Below, one piece after another: positions 36,170 through 51,600 of a stretch of 64,000 nucleotides of DNA. Origin of the DNA: Morinoia aosen (taxonomy: Eukaryota > Arthropoda > Malacostraca > Amphipoda > Talitridae); NCBI GenBank assembly GCA_030386875.1, contig CM059577.1, positions 23,571,038 through 23,635,037 on the forward strand, read 5' to 3'. The notes beneath the pieces are model-generated. The model did no database searches and had not been told where the DNA came from. It saw nothing but the letters and a program-made list of their open reading frames with translations. The number at the start of each line of letters is the position of its first letter. Position 1 is the stretch's first letter. A program made the position numbers and the translations under genes.

Positions 36170-36480
36170 TTGAGGTAAATATTTAAGAAAAGTAGAGTTT
36201 TATGAAGAAGCGTTTAGGAAAAGAACAGTTTGGAAGTAGATGATCATAAGAAAATAGCAGCTTTGAAGTTGATGCGTATCACAAACGAACAGTTTTGATG
36301 CAGATGCGTATAAGAAATAAACAGTTTCGATGTAAATGCGTCTGAGAAAAGAGCAGTTTTGAAGTAGAAGCGTCTAAGAAAAATGCACTCTTGAAGTAGG
36401 TGACTAAGTGAAAAGCAGTTATAAACTAGATGCGCGTAAAGTTTTGAAGTTAATGCGTAAAAGAAAAGAGCAGCTTCAGT
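36170..36480. repeat. Degenerate ~35-bp array
   Basis: About eight to nine loose units are built from GCAGTTTTGAAGTAGATGCG followed by TATAAGAAAAGA-like words. It lies about 80 bp before the candidate exon at 36559. Confidence 0.7.
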
Positions 36481-36558
36481 GTAAATATCTTTCCGAATAT
36501 ATTTAAAATTGAAGTATTTTCTATTCCAGCAGAGAAATTTTCTTCAATTTCCCCCAAG

Positions 36559-36632
36559 AGAAATAACAAGCCCACGTCCGTGTACATCCGAGCAGACGCT
36601 ACACTGACGGGGCAGCAGCTGCTGAACCTGAC
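36559..36632 (+). CDS. Candidate further exon, low confidence
   Basis: After a good pyrimidine tract (TTTTCTTCAATTTCCCCCAAG, ending in AG at 36558) a GC-rich 74-nt stretch reads RNNKPTSVYIRADATLTGQQ then LLNLT in phase 0, which is compatible with exon 2. It ends before a possible donor GTGACA at 36633. The LTGQQLLNLT end could be an Ig-type B-strand just before its Cys, or the E-strand region expected before the missing F-strand. It lacks diagnostic residues, the acceptor is AAG and the donor is weak. Without splicing, the frame stops at TGA 36634. The 17-kb satellite starts exactly here. Confidence 0.25.
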
Positions 36633-39600
36633 GTGACATGACTGTCACGTGTCTTACGAGACACGTGACACTGTGGTAGGACACTTCTGTCACGTGTCTT
36701 GCGAGACACTGTGGTAGGACACTTCTGTCACGTGTCTCGCGAGACACTGTGGTAGGACACTTCTGTCACGTGTCTCACGAGACACTGTGGTAGGACACTT
36801 CTGTCACGTGTCTCACGAGACACTGTGGTAGGACACTTCTGTCACGTGTCTCACGAGACACTGTGGTAGGACACTTCTGTCACGTGTCTCACGAGACACT
36901 GTGGTAGGACACTTCTGTCACGTGTCTCACGAGACACTGTGGTAGGAAACTTCTGTCACGTGTCTCACGAGACACTAGATTTGTGGTAGAACACTTTTAT
37001 CACGTGTCTCACGAGACTCGAGACACAGTGGTAGGACACTTCTGTCACGTGTCTCACGGGACACTAGATACTGTGGCAGGACACTTCTCTCACGTGTCAC
37101 ACGAGACACTGTGGCAGGATACTTCTCACACGTGTCTCACGAGACACTGTGGTAGGACACTTCTGTCACGTGTCTCACGAGACACTGTGGTAGGACACTT
37201 CTGTCACGTGTCTCACGAGACACACGAGACACTGTGGTAAGACACTTCTGTCACGCGTCTCACGAGACACGAGAAACTGTGGCAGGATACTTCTGTCACG
37301 TGTCTCACGAGACACGAGACACTGTGGTAGGACACTTTTGTAACGTGTCTCACAAGACACACGAGACACTGTGGTAGGACACTTCTGTCACCTGTCTACA
37401 AGACACATGAGACACTGTGATAGGACACTTCTGTCACGTGTCTCACGAGACACACGAGAAACTGTGGTAGGACACTTCTGTCACTTGTCTCACGAGACAC
37501 GAGACACTGTGGCAGGATACTTCTGTCACGTGTCTCACGAGACACTGTGGTAGGACACTTCTGTCACGTGTCTCACGAGACACACGAGAAACTGTGGTAG
37601 GACACTTCTGTCACTTGTCTCACGAGACACGAGACACTGTGGCAGGATACTTCTGTCACGTGACTCACGAGACACACGAGACACTGTGGCAGGATACTTC
37701 TCTCACGTATCTCACGAGACACCATGGTAGGACACTTCTGTCACGTGTCTCACGAGACACACGAGACACTGGGGTAGAACACTTCTGTCACCTGTCTCAC
37801 GCGACACACGAGACACGGTGGGAGGACACTTCTGTCACGTGTCTTACGAGACACACTAGACACTGTGGTAGGACACTCTGTCACGTGTCTCACGAGACAC
37901 GAGACACTGTGGTAGGACACTCTGTCACGTGTCTCACGAGACACACGAAACACTGTGGTAGGACACTCTGTCACGTGTCTCACGAGACACACGAAACACT
38001 GTGGTAGGACACTTCTGTCACGTGTCTCACGAGACACACGAGACACTGTGGTAGGACACTCTGCCACGAGTCTCACGAGACACACGAGACACTGTGGTAG
38101 GAAACTCTGTCACGTGTCTCACGAGACACACGAAACACTGTGGTAGGACACTTCTGTCACGTGTCTCACGAGACACACGAAACACTGTGGTAGTACACTT
38201 CTGTCACGTGTCTCACGAGACACGAGACACTGTGGTAGGACACTCTGTCACGAGTCTCACGAGACACACGAGACACTGTGGTAGGACACTCTGTCACGTG
38301 TCTCACGAGACACACGAAACACTGTGGTAGGACACTTCTGTCACGTGTCTCACGAGACACACGAAACACTGTGGTAGGACACTCTGTCACGTGTCTCACG
38401 AGACACACGAAACACTGTGGTAGGACACTCTGTCACGTGTCTCACGAGACACACGAAACACTGTGGTAGGACACTCTGTCACGTGTCTCACGAGACACAC
38501 GAAACACTGTGGTAGGACACTCTGTCACGTGTCTCACGAGACACACGAAACACTGTGGTAGGACACTCTGTCACGTGTCTCACGAGACACACGAGACACT
38601 GTGGTAGGACACTTCTGTCACGTGTCTCACGAGACACACGAAACACTGTGGTAGGACACTTCTGTCACGTGTCTCACGAGACACACGAAACACTGTGGTA
38701 GGACACTCTGTCACATGTCTCACGAGACACACGAAACACTGTGGTAGGACACTCTGTCACGTGTCTCACGAGACACACGAAACACTGGGGTAGGACACTC
38801 TGTCACATGTCTCACGAGACACACGAGACACTGTGGTAGGACACTCTGTCACGTGTCTCACGAGACACACTAGACACTGTGGTAGGACACTCTGTCACGA
38901 GTCTCACGAGACACGCGAGACACTGTGGTAGGACACTCTGTCACGAGTCTCACGAGACACGCGAGACACTGTGGTAGGACACTGTCACGTGTCTCACGAG
39001 ACAAACGAGACACTGTGGTAGGACACTCTGTCACGTGTCTCACGAGACACACGAAACACAGTGGTAGGACACTCTGTCACGTGTCTCACGAGACACACGA
39101 AACACAGTGGTAGGACACTCTGTCACGTGTCTCACGAGACACACGAAACACAGTGGTAGGACACTCTGTCACGAGTCTCACGAGACACACGAGACACTGT
39201 GGTAGGACACTGTCACGTGTCTCACGAGACACACGAGACACTGTGGTAGGACACTCTGTCACGTGTCTCACGAGACACACGAGACACAGTGGTAGGATAC
39301 TTCTGTCACGTGTCTCCCGAGACACACGACACTGTGGTAGGACACTATCACGTGTCTCACGAGACACACGAGACACAGTGGTAGGACACTCTGTCACGTG
39401 TCTCACGAGACACACGAGACACTGTGGTAGGACACTTCTGTCACGTGTCTCACGAGACACACGAGACACTGTGGTAGGACACTTCTAACACGTGTCTCAC
39501 GAGACACTGTGGTAGGACACTTCTGTCACGTGTCTCACGAGACACACGAGACACTGTGGTAGGACACTCTGTCACGTGTCTCACGAGACACACGAGACAC

Positions 39601-42600
39601 TGTGGTAGGGCACTTCTGTCACGTGTCTCACGAGACACTGTGGTAGGACACTTCTGTCACGTGTCTCACGAGACACACGAGACACTGTGGTAGGACACCG
39701 TCACGTGTCTCACGAGACACACGAGACACTGTGGTAGGGCACTTCTGTCACGTGTCTCACGAGATACACGAGACACTGTGGTAGGACACTGTCACGTGTC
39801 TCACGAGACACACGAGACACTGTGGTAAGACACTGTCACGTGTCTCACGAGACACACGAGACATTGTGGTAGGACACCGTCACGTGTCTCACGAGACACA
39901 CGAGACACTGTGGTAGGACACTCTGTCACGTGTCTCACGAGACACACTAGACACTGTGGTAGGACACTCTGTCACGTGTCTCACGAGACACACGAAACAC
40001 AGTGGTAGGACACTCTGTCACGTGTCTCACGAGACACGCGAGACACTGTGGTAGGACACTGTCACGTGTCTCACGAGACACACGAGACACTGTGGTAGGA
40101 CACTCTGTCACGTGTCTCACGAGACACACGAAACACAGTGGTGGGACACTCTGTCACGTGTCTCACGAGACACACGAAACACAGTGGTAGGACACTCTGT
40201 CACGTGTCTCACGAGACACGAAACACAGTGGTAGGACACTCTGTCACGAGTCTCACGAGACACACGAGACACTGTGGTAGGACACTGTCACGTGTCTCAC
40301 GAGACACACGAGACACTGTGGTAGGACACTCTGTCACGTGTCTCACGAGACACACGAGACACAGTGGTAGGATACTTCTGTCACGTGTCTCACGAGACAC
40401 ACGAGACACTGTGGTAGGACACTATCACGTGTCTCACGAGACACACGAGACACAGTGGTAGGACACTCTGTCACGTGTCTCACGAGACACACGAGACACT
40501 GTGGTAGGACACTTCTGTCACGTGTCTCACGAGACACACGAGACACTGTGGTAGGACACTTCTGTCAAGTGTCTCACGAGACACTGTGGTAGGACACTTC
40601 TGTCACGTGTCTCACGAGACACACGAGACACTGTGGTAGGACACTCTGTCACGTGTCTCACGAGACACACGAGACACTGTGGTAGGGCACTTCTGTCACG
40701 TGTCTCACGAGACACTGTGGTAGGACACTTCTGTCACGTGTCTCACGAGACACACGAGACACTGTGGTAGGACACCGTCACGTGTCTCACGAGACACACG
40801 AGACACTGTGGTAGGGCACTTCTGTCACGTGTCTCACGAGACACACGAGACACTGTGGTAGGACACTGTCACGTGTCTCACGAGACACACGAGACACTGT
40901 GGTAAGACACTGTCACGTGTCTCACGAGACACACGAGACATTGTGGTAGGACACCGTCACGTGTCTGACGAGACACACGAGACACTGTGGTAGGGCACTT
41001 CTGTCACGTGTCTCACGAGACACACGAGACACTGTGGTAGGACACTGTCACGTGTCTCACGAGACACACGAGACACTGTGGTAGGACACTGTCACGTGTC
41101 TCACGAGACACACGAGACACTGTGGTAGGACACCGTCACGTGTCTCACGAGACACACGAGACACTGTGGTAGGACACTGTCACGTGTCTCACGAGACACA
41201 CGAGACACTGTGGTAGGGCACTTCTGTCACGTGTCTCACGAGACACACGAGACACTGTGGTAGGACACCGTCACGTGTCTCACGAGACACACGAGACACT
41301 GTGGTAGGACACTCTGTCACGTGTCTCACGAGACACACGAAACACAGTGGTAGGACACTCTGTCACGTGTCTCACGAGACACACGAAACACAGTGGTAGG
41401 ACACTCTGTCACGTGTCTCACGAGACACACGAAACACAGTGGTAGGACACTCTGTCACGAGTCTCACGAGACACACGAGACACTGTGGTAGGACACTGTC
41501 ACGTGTCTCACGAGACACACGAGACACTGTGGTAGGACACTCTGTCACGTGTCTCACGAGACACACGAGACACAGTGGTAGGATACTTCTGTCACGTGTC
41601 TCACGAGACACACGAGACACTGTGGTAGGACACTGTCACGTGTCTCACGAGACACACGAGACACAGTGGTAGGACACTCTGTCACGTGTCTCACGAGACA
41701 CACGAGACACTGTGGTAGGACACTTCTGTCACGTGTCTCACGAGACACACGAGACACTGTGGTAGGACACTTCTGTCACGTGTCTCACGAGACACTGTGG
41801 TAGGACACTTCTGTCACGTGTCTCACGAGACACACGAGACACTGTGGTAGGACACTCTGTCACGTGTCTCACGAGACACACGAGACACTGTGGTAGGGCA
41901 CTTCTGTCACGTGTCTCACGAGACACTGTGGTAGGACACTTCTGTCACGTGTCTCACGAGACACACGAGACACTGTGGTAGGACACCGTCACGTGTCTCA
42001 CGAGACACACGAGACACTGTGGTAGGGCACTTCTGTCACGTGTCTCACGAGACACACGAGACACTGTGGTAGGACACTGTCACGTGTCTCACGAGACACA
42101 CGAGACACTGTGGTAAGACACTGTCACGTGTCTCACGAGACACACGAGACATTGTGGTAGGACACCGTCACGTGTCTCACGAGACACACGAGACACTGTG
42201 GTAGGGAACTTCTGTCACGTGTCTCACGAGACACACGAGACACTGTGGTAGGACACTGTCACGTGTCTCACGAGACACACGAGACACTGTGGTAGTACAC
42301 TGTCACGTGTCTCACGAGACACTGTGGTAGGACACCGTCACGTGTCTCACGAGACACACGAGACACTGTGGTAGGACACTGTCACGTGTCTCACGAGACA
42401 CACGAGACACTGTGGTAGGGCACTTCTGTCCCGTGTCTCACGAGACACACGAGACACTGTGGTAGGACACCGTCACGTGTCTCACGAGACACACGAGACA
42501 TTGTGGTAGGACACCGTCACGTGTCTCACGAGACACACGAGACACTGTGGTAGGACACTGTCACGTGTCTCACGAGACACACGAGACATTGTGGTTGGAC

Positions 42601-45600
42601 ACCGTCACGTGTCTCACGAGACACACGAGACACTGTTGTAGGACACTGTTACGTGTCTCACGAGACACACGAGACACTGTGGTAGGACACTGTCACGTGT
42701 CTCACGAGACACACGAGACACTGTGGTAGGACACTGTCACGTGTCTCACGAGACACACGAGACACTGTGGTAGGACACTGTCACGTGTCTCACGAGACAC
42801 ACGAGACACTGTGGTAAGACACTGTCACGTGTCTCACGAGACACACGAGACACTGTGGTAGGGCACTTCTGTCACGTGTCTCACGAGACACACGAGACAC
42901 TGTGGTAGGACACCGTCACGTGTCTCACGAGACACACGAGACACTGTGGTAGGACACCGTCACGTGTCTCACGAGACACACGTGACACTGTGGTAGGACA
43001 CTGTCACGTGTCTCACGAGACACACGAGACACTGTGGTAGGACACTGTCACGTGTCTCACGAGACACACGAGACACTGTGGTAGGACACTGTCACGTGTC
43101 TCACGAGACACACGAGACACTGTGGTAGGACACTGTCACGTGTCTCACGAGACACACGAGACACTGTGGTAGGACACTTTCACGTGTCTCACGAGACACA
43201 CGAGACACTGTGGTAGGACACCGTCACGTGTCCCACGAGACACACGAGACACTGTGGTAGGACACTGTCACGTGTCTCACGAGACACACGAGACACTGTG
43301 GTAGGACACCGTCACGTGTCTCACGAGACACACGAGACACTGTGGTAGGACACTGTCACGTGTCTCACGAGACACACGAGACACTGTGGTAGGACACCGT
43401 CACGTGTCTCACGAGACACACGAGACACTGTTGTAGGACACTGTCACGTGTCTCACGAGACACACGAGACACTGTGGTAAGACACTGTCACGTGTCTCAC
43501 GAGACACACGAGACACTGTGGTAGGACACCGTCACGTGTCTCACGAGACACACGAGACACTGTGGTAGGGCACTTCTGTCACGTGTCTCACGAGACACAC
43601 GAGACACTGTGGTAGGACACTGTCACGTGTCTCACGAGACACACGAGACACTGTGGTAGGACACTGTCACGTGTCTCACGAGACACATGAGACACTGTGG
43701 TAGGGCACTTCTGTCACGTGTCTCACGAGACACACGAGACACTGTGGTAGGACACCGTCACGTGTCTCACGAGACACACGAGACACTGTGGTAGGGCACT
43801 TCTGTCACGTGTCTCACGAGACACACGAGACACTGTGGTAGGACACCGTCACGTGTCTCACGAGACACACGAGACACTGTGGTAGGGCACTTCTGTCACG
43901 TGTCTCACGAGACACACGAGACACTGTGGTAGGGCACTGTCACGTGTCTCACGAGACACACGAGACATTGTGGTAAGACACCGTCACGTGTCTCACGAGA
44001 CACACTAGACACTGTGGTAGGACACTCTGTCACGTGTCTCACGAGACACACGAAACACTGGGGTAGGACACTCTGTCACATGTCTCACGAGACACACGAG
44101 ACCCTGTGGTAGGACACTCTGTCACGTGTCTCACGAGACACACTAGACACTGTGGTAGGACACTCTGTCACGAGTCTCACGAGACACGCGAGACACTGTG
44201 GTAGGACACTCTGTCACGTGTCTCACGAGACACACGAAACACTGTGGTAGGACACTTCTGTCACGAGTCTCACGAGACACACGAAACACTGTGGTAGGAC
44301 ACTCTGTCACGTGTCTCACGAGACACACTAGACACTGTGGTAGGACACTCTGTCACGTGTCTCACGAGTCACACGAAACACAGTGGTAGGACACTCTGTC
44401 ACGTGTCTCACGAGACACGCGAGACACTGTGGTAGGACACTGTCACGTGTCTCACGAGACACACGAGACACTGTGGTAGGACACTCTGTCACGTGTCTCA
44501 CGAGACACACGAAACACAGTGGTAGGACACTCTGTCACGTGTCTCACGAGACACACGAAACACAGTGGTAGGACACTCTGTCACGTGTCTCACGAGACAC
44601 GAAACACAGTGGTAGGACACTCTGTCACGAGTCTCACGAGACACATGAGACACTGTGGTAGGACACTGTCACGTGTCTCACGAGACACACGAGACACTGT
44701 GGTAGGACACTCTGTCACGTGTCTCACGAGACACACGAGACACAGTGGTAGGATACTTCTGTCACGTGTCTCACGAGACACACGAGACACTGTGGTAGGA
44801 CACTATCACGTGTCTCACGAGACACACGAGACACAGTGGTTGGACACTCTGTCACGTGTCTCACGAGACACACGAGACACTGTGGTAGGACACTTCTGTC
44901 ACGTGTCTCACGAGACACACGAGACACTGTGGTAGGACACTTCTGTCACGTGTCTCACGAGACACTGTGGTAGGACACTTCTGTCACGTGTCTCACGAGA
45001 CACACGAGACACTGTGGTAGGACACTCTGTCACGTGTCTCACGAGACACACGAGACACTGTGGTAGGGCACTTCTGTCACGTGTCTCACGAGACACTGTG
45101 GTAGGACACTTCTGTCACGTGTCTCACGAGACACACGAGACACTGTGGTAGGACACCGTCACGTGTCTCACGAGACACACGAGACACTGTGGTAGGGCAC
45201 TTCTGTCACGTGTCTCACGAGACACACGAGACACTGTGGTAGGACACTGTCACGTGTCTCACGAGACACACGAGACACTGTGGTAAGACACTGTCACGTG
45301 TCTCACGAGACACACGAGACATTGTGGTAGGACACCGTCACGTGTCTGACGAGACACACGAGACACTGTGGTAGGGCACTTCTGTCACGTGTCTCACGAG
45401 ACACACGAGACACTGTGGTAGGACACTGTCACGTGTCTCACGAGACACACGATACACTGTGGTAGGACACTGTCACGTGTCTCACGAGACACACGAGACA
45501 CTGTGGTAGGACACCGTCACGTGTCTCACGAGACACACGAGACACTGTGGTAGGACACTGTCACGTGTCTCACGAGACACACGAGACACTGTGGTAGGGC

Positions 45601-48600
45601 ACTTCTGTCACGTGTCTCACGAGACACACGAGACACTGTGGTAGGACACCGTCACGTGTCTCACGAGACACACGAGACACTGTGGTAGGACACTCTGTCA
45701 CGTGTCTCACGAGACACACGAAACACAGTGGTAGGACACTCTGTCACGCGTCTCACGAGACACACGAAACACAGTGGTAGGACACTCTGTCACGTGTCTC
45801 ACGAGACACACGAAACACAGTGGTAGGACACTCTGTCACGAGTCTCACGAGACACACGAGACACTGTGGTAGGACACTGTCACGTGTCTCACGAGACACA
45901 CGAGACACTGTGGTAGGACACTCTGTCACGTGTCTCACGAGACACACGAGACACAGTGGTAGGATACTTCTGTCACGTGTCTCACGAGACACACGAGACA
46001 CTGTGGTAGGACACTGTCACGTGTCTCACGAGACACACGAGACACTGTGGTAGGACACTTCTGTCACGTGTCTCACGAGACACACGAGACACTGTGGTAG
46101 GACACTTCTGTCACGTGTCTCACGAGACACTGTGGTAGGACACTTCTGTCACGTGTCTCACGAGACACACGAGACACTGTGGTAGGACACTCTGTCACGT
46201 GTCTCACGAGACACACGAGACACTGTGGTAGGGCACTTCTGTCACGTGTCTCACGAGACACTGTGGTAGGACACTTCTGTCACGTGTCTCACGAGACACA
46301 CGAGACACTGTGGTAGGACACCGTCACGTGTCTCACGAGACACACGAGACACTGTGGTAGGGCACTTCTTTCACGTGTCTCACGAGACACACGAGACACT
46401 GTGGTAGGACACTGTCACGTGTCTCACGAGACACACGAGACACTGTGGTAAGACACTGTCACGTGTCTCACGAGACACACGAGACATTGTGGTAGGACAC
46501 CGTCACGTGTCTCACGAGACACACGAGACACTGTGGTAGGGCACTTCTGTCACGTGTCTCACGAGACACACGAGACACTGTGGTAGGACACTGTCACGTG
46601 TCTCACGAGACACACGAGACACTGTGGTAGTACACTGTCACGTGTCTCTCGAGACACTGTGGCAGGACACCGTCACGTGTCTCACGAGACACACGAGACA
46701 CTGTGGTAGGACACTGTCACGTGTCTCACGAGACAAACGAGACACTGTGGTAGGGCACTTCTGTCACGTGTCTCACGAGACACACGAGACACTGTGGTAG
46801 GACACTGTCACGTGTCTCACGAGACACACGAGACACTGTGGTAAGACACTGTCACGTGTCTCACGAGACACACGAGACACTGTGGTAGGACACCGTCACG
46901 TGTCTCACGAGACACACGAGACACTGTGGTGGGGCACTTCTGTCACGTGTCTCACGAGACACACGAGACACTGTGGTAGGACACTGTCACGTCTCTCACG
47001 AGACACACGAGACACTGGTAAGACACTGTCACGTGTCTCACGAGACACACGAGACACTGTGGTAGGACACCGTCACGTGTCTCACGAGACACACGAGACA
47101 CTGTGGTAAGACACTGTCACGTGTCTCACGAGACACACGAGACATTGTGGTAGGACACCGTCACGTGTCTCACGAGACACACGAGACACTGTTGTAGGAC
47201 ACTGTCACGTGTCTCACGAGACACACGAGACACTGTGGTAGTACACTGTCACGTGTCTCACGAGACACACGAGACACTGTGGTAGGACACTGTCACGTGT
47301 CTCACGAGACACACGAGACACTGTGGTAGGACACTGTCACGTGTCTCACGAGACACACGAGACACTGTGGTAAGACACTGTCACGTGTCTCACGAGACAC
47401 ACGAGACACTGTGGTAGGACACTTTCACGTGTCTCACGAGACACACGAGACACTGTGGTAGGACACTGTCACGTGTCTCACGAGACACACGAGACACTGT
47501 GGTAGGACACTGTCACGTGTCTCACGAGACACACGAGACACTGTGGTAAGACACTGTCACGTGTCTCACGAGGCACACGAGACACTGTGGTAGGACACTG
47601 TCACGTGTCTCACGAGACACACGAGACACTGTGGTAGGACACTGTCACGTGTCTCACGAGACGCACGAGACATTGTGGTAGGACACCGTCACGTGTCTCA
47701 CGAGACACACGAGACATTGTGGTAGGACACCGTCACGTGTCTCACGAGACACACGAGACACTGTGGTAGGACACTGTCACGTGTCTCACGAGACACACGA
47801 GACATTGTGGTAGGACACCGTCACGTGTCTCACGAGACACACGAGACACTGTTGTAGGACACTGTCACGTGTCCCACGAGACACACGAGACACTGTGGTA
47901 GGACACTGTCACGTGTCTCACGAGACACACGAGACACTGTGGTAGGACACCGTCACGTGTCTCACGAGACACACGAGACACTGTGGTAGGACACCGTCAC
48001 GTGTCTCACGAGACACACGTGACACTGTGGTAGGACACTGTCACGTGTCTCACGAGACACACGAGACACTGTGGTAGGACACTGTCACGTGTCTCACGAG
48101 ACACACGAGACACTGTGGTAGGACACTGTCACGTGTCTCACGAGACACACGAGACACTGTGGTAGGACACTTTCACGTGTCTCACGAGACACACGAGACA
48201 CTGTGGTAGGACACCGTCACGTGTCTCACGAGACACACGAGACACTGTGGTAGGACACTGTCACGTGTCTCACGAGACACACGAGACACTGTGGTAGGAC
48301 ACTGTCACGTGTCTCACGAGACACACGAGACACTGTGGTAGGACACTGTCACGTGTCTCACGAGACACACGAGGCACTGTGGTAGGACACCGTCACGTGT
48401 CTCACGAGACACACGAGACACTGTTGTAGGACACTGTCACGTGTCTCACGAGACACACGAGACACTGTGGTAATACACTGTCACGTGTTTCACGAGATAC
48501 ACGAGACACTGTGGTAGGACACCGTCACGTGTCTCACGAGACACACGAGACACTGTGGTAGGGCACTTCTGTCACGTGTCTCACGAGACACACGAGACAC

Positions 48601-51600
48601 TGTGGTAGGACACTGTCACGTGTCTCACGAGACACACGAGACACTGTGGTAGGACACTGTCACGTGTCTCACGAGACACATGAGACACTGTGGTAGGGCA
48701 CTTCTGTCACGTGTCTCACGGTACACACGAGACACTGTGGTAGGACACCGTCACGTGTCTCACGAGACACACGAGACACTGTGGTAGAGAACTTCTGTCA
48801 CGTGTCTCACGAGACACACGAGACACTGTGGTAGGGCACTGTCACGTGTCTCACGAGACACACGAGACATTGTGGTAAGACACCGTCACGTGTCTCACGA
48901 GACACACTAGACACTGTGGTAGGACACTCTGTCACGTGTCTCACGAGACACACGAAACACTGGGGTAGGACACTCTGTCACATGTCTCACGAGACACACG
49001 AGACCCTGTGGTAGGACACTCTGTCACGTGTCTCACGAGACACACTAGACACTGTGGTAGGACACTCTGTCACGAGTCTCACGAGACACGCGAGACACTG
49101 TGGTAGGACACTCTGTCACGTGTCTCACGAGACACACGAAACACTGTGGTAGGACACTTCTGTCACGAGTCTCACGAGACACACGAAACACTGTGGTAGG
49201 ACACTCTGTCACGTGTCTCACGAGACACACTAGACACTGTGGTAGGACACTCTGTCACGTGTCTCACGAGTCACACGAAACACAGTGGTAGGACACTCTG
49301 TCACGTGTCTCACGAGACACACGAAACACAGTGGTAGGACACTCTGTCACGTGTCTCACGAGACACGAAACACAGTGGTAGGACACTCTGTCACGAGTCT
49401 CACGAGACACATGAGACACTGTGGTAGGACACTGTCACGTGTCTCACGAGACACACGAGACACTGTGGTAGGACACTCTGTCACGTGTCTCACGAGACAC
49501 ACGAGACACAGTGGTAGGATACTTCTGTCACGTGTCTCACGAGACACACGAGACACTGTGGTAGGACACTATCACGTGTCTCACGAGACACACGAGACAC
49601 AGTGGTAGGACACTCTGTCACGTGTCTCACGAGACACACGAGACACTGTGGTAGGACACTTCTGTCACGTGTCTCACGAGACACACGAGACACTGTGGTA
49701 GGACACTTCTGTCACGTGTCTCACGAGACACTGTGGTAGGACACTTCTGTCACGTGTCTCACGAGACACACGAGACACTGTGGTAGGACACTTCTGTCAC
49801 GTGTCTCACGTGTCTCACGAGACACTGTGGTAGGACACTTCTGTCACGTGTCTCACGAGACACACGAGACACTGTGGTAGGACACCGTCACGTGTCTCAC
49901 GAGACACACGAGACACTGTGGTAGGGCACTTCTGTCACATGTCTCACGAGACACACGAGACACTGTGGTAGGACACTGTCACGTGTCTCGTGACACTGTG
50001 GTAAGACACTGTCACGTGTCTCACGAGACACACGAGACATTGTGGTAGGACACCGTCACGTGTCTGACGAGACACACGAGACACTGTGGTAGGGCACTTC
50101 TGTCACGTGTCTCACGAGACACACGAGACACTGTGGTAGGACACTGTCACGTGTCTCACGAGACACACGAGACACTGTGGTAGGACACTGTCACGTGTCT
50201 CACGAGACACACGAGACACTGTGGTAGGACACCGTCACGTGTCTCACGAGACACACGAGACACTGTGGTAGGACACTGTCACGTGTCTCACGAGACACAC
50301 GAGACACTGTGGTAAGACACTGTCACGTGTCTCACGAGACACACGAGACACTGTGGTAGGACACCGTCACGTGTCTCACGAGACACACGAGACACTGTTG
50401 TAGGACACTGTCACGTGTCTCACGAGACACACGAGACACTGTGGTAGGACACTGTCACGTGTCTCACGAGACACACGAGACACTGTGGTAGGACACTGTC
50501 ACGTGTCTCACGAGACACACGAGACACTGTGGTAGGACACTGTCACGTGTCTCACGAGACACACGAGACACTGTGGTAATACACTGTCACGTGTCTCACG
50601 AGACACACGAGACACTGTGGTAGGACACTTCCACGTGTCTCACGAGACACACGAGACACTGTGGTAGGACACTGTCACGTGTCTCACGAGACACACGAGA
50701 CACTGTGGTAGGACACTGTCACGTGTCTCACGAGACACACGAGACACTGTGGTAAGACACTGTCACGTGTCTCACGAGGCACACGAGACACTGTGGTAGG
50801 ACACTGTCACGTGTCTCACGAGACACACGAGACACTGTGGTAGGACACTGTCACGTGTCTCACGAGACACACGAGACATTGTGGTAGGACACCGTCACGT
50901 GTCTCACGAGACACACGAGACATTGTGGTAGGACACCGTCACGTGTCTCACGAGACACACGAGACACTGTGGTAGGACACTGTCACGTGTCTCACGAGAC
51001 ACACGAGACATTGTGGTAGGACACCGTCACGTGTCTCACGAGACACACGAGACACTGTTGTAGGACACTGTCACGTGTCTCACGAGACTCACGAGACACT
51101 GTGGTAGGACACTGTCACGTGTCTCACGAGACACACGAGACACTGTGGTAGGACACTGTCACGTGTCTCACGAGACACACGAGACACTGTGGTAGGACAC
51201 TGTCACGTGTCTCACGAGACACACGAGACACTGTGGTAAGACACTGTCACGTGTCTCACGAGACACACGAGACACTGTGGTAGGGCACTTCTGTCACGTG
51301 TCTCACGAGACACACGAGACACTGTGGTAGGACACCGTCACGTGTCTCACGAGACACACGAGACACTGTGGTAGGACACCGTCACGTGTCTCACGAGACA
51401 CACGTGACACTGTGGTAGGACACTGTCACGTGTCTCACGAGACACACGAGACACTGTGGTAGGACACTGTCACGTGTCTCACGAGACACACGAGACACTG
51501 TGGTAGGACACTGTCACGTGTCTCACGAGACACACGAGACACTGTGGTAGGACACTGTCACGTGTCTCACGAGACACACGAGACACTGTGGTAGGACACT

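Noticed and set aside
36544-49693. Dozens of 60-138 residue frames (MVGHSVTCLTRHT and similar) in the large satellite
   Set aside because: They restart and stop at unit-type changes and occur on both strands, so they are shadows of the repeat.
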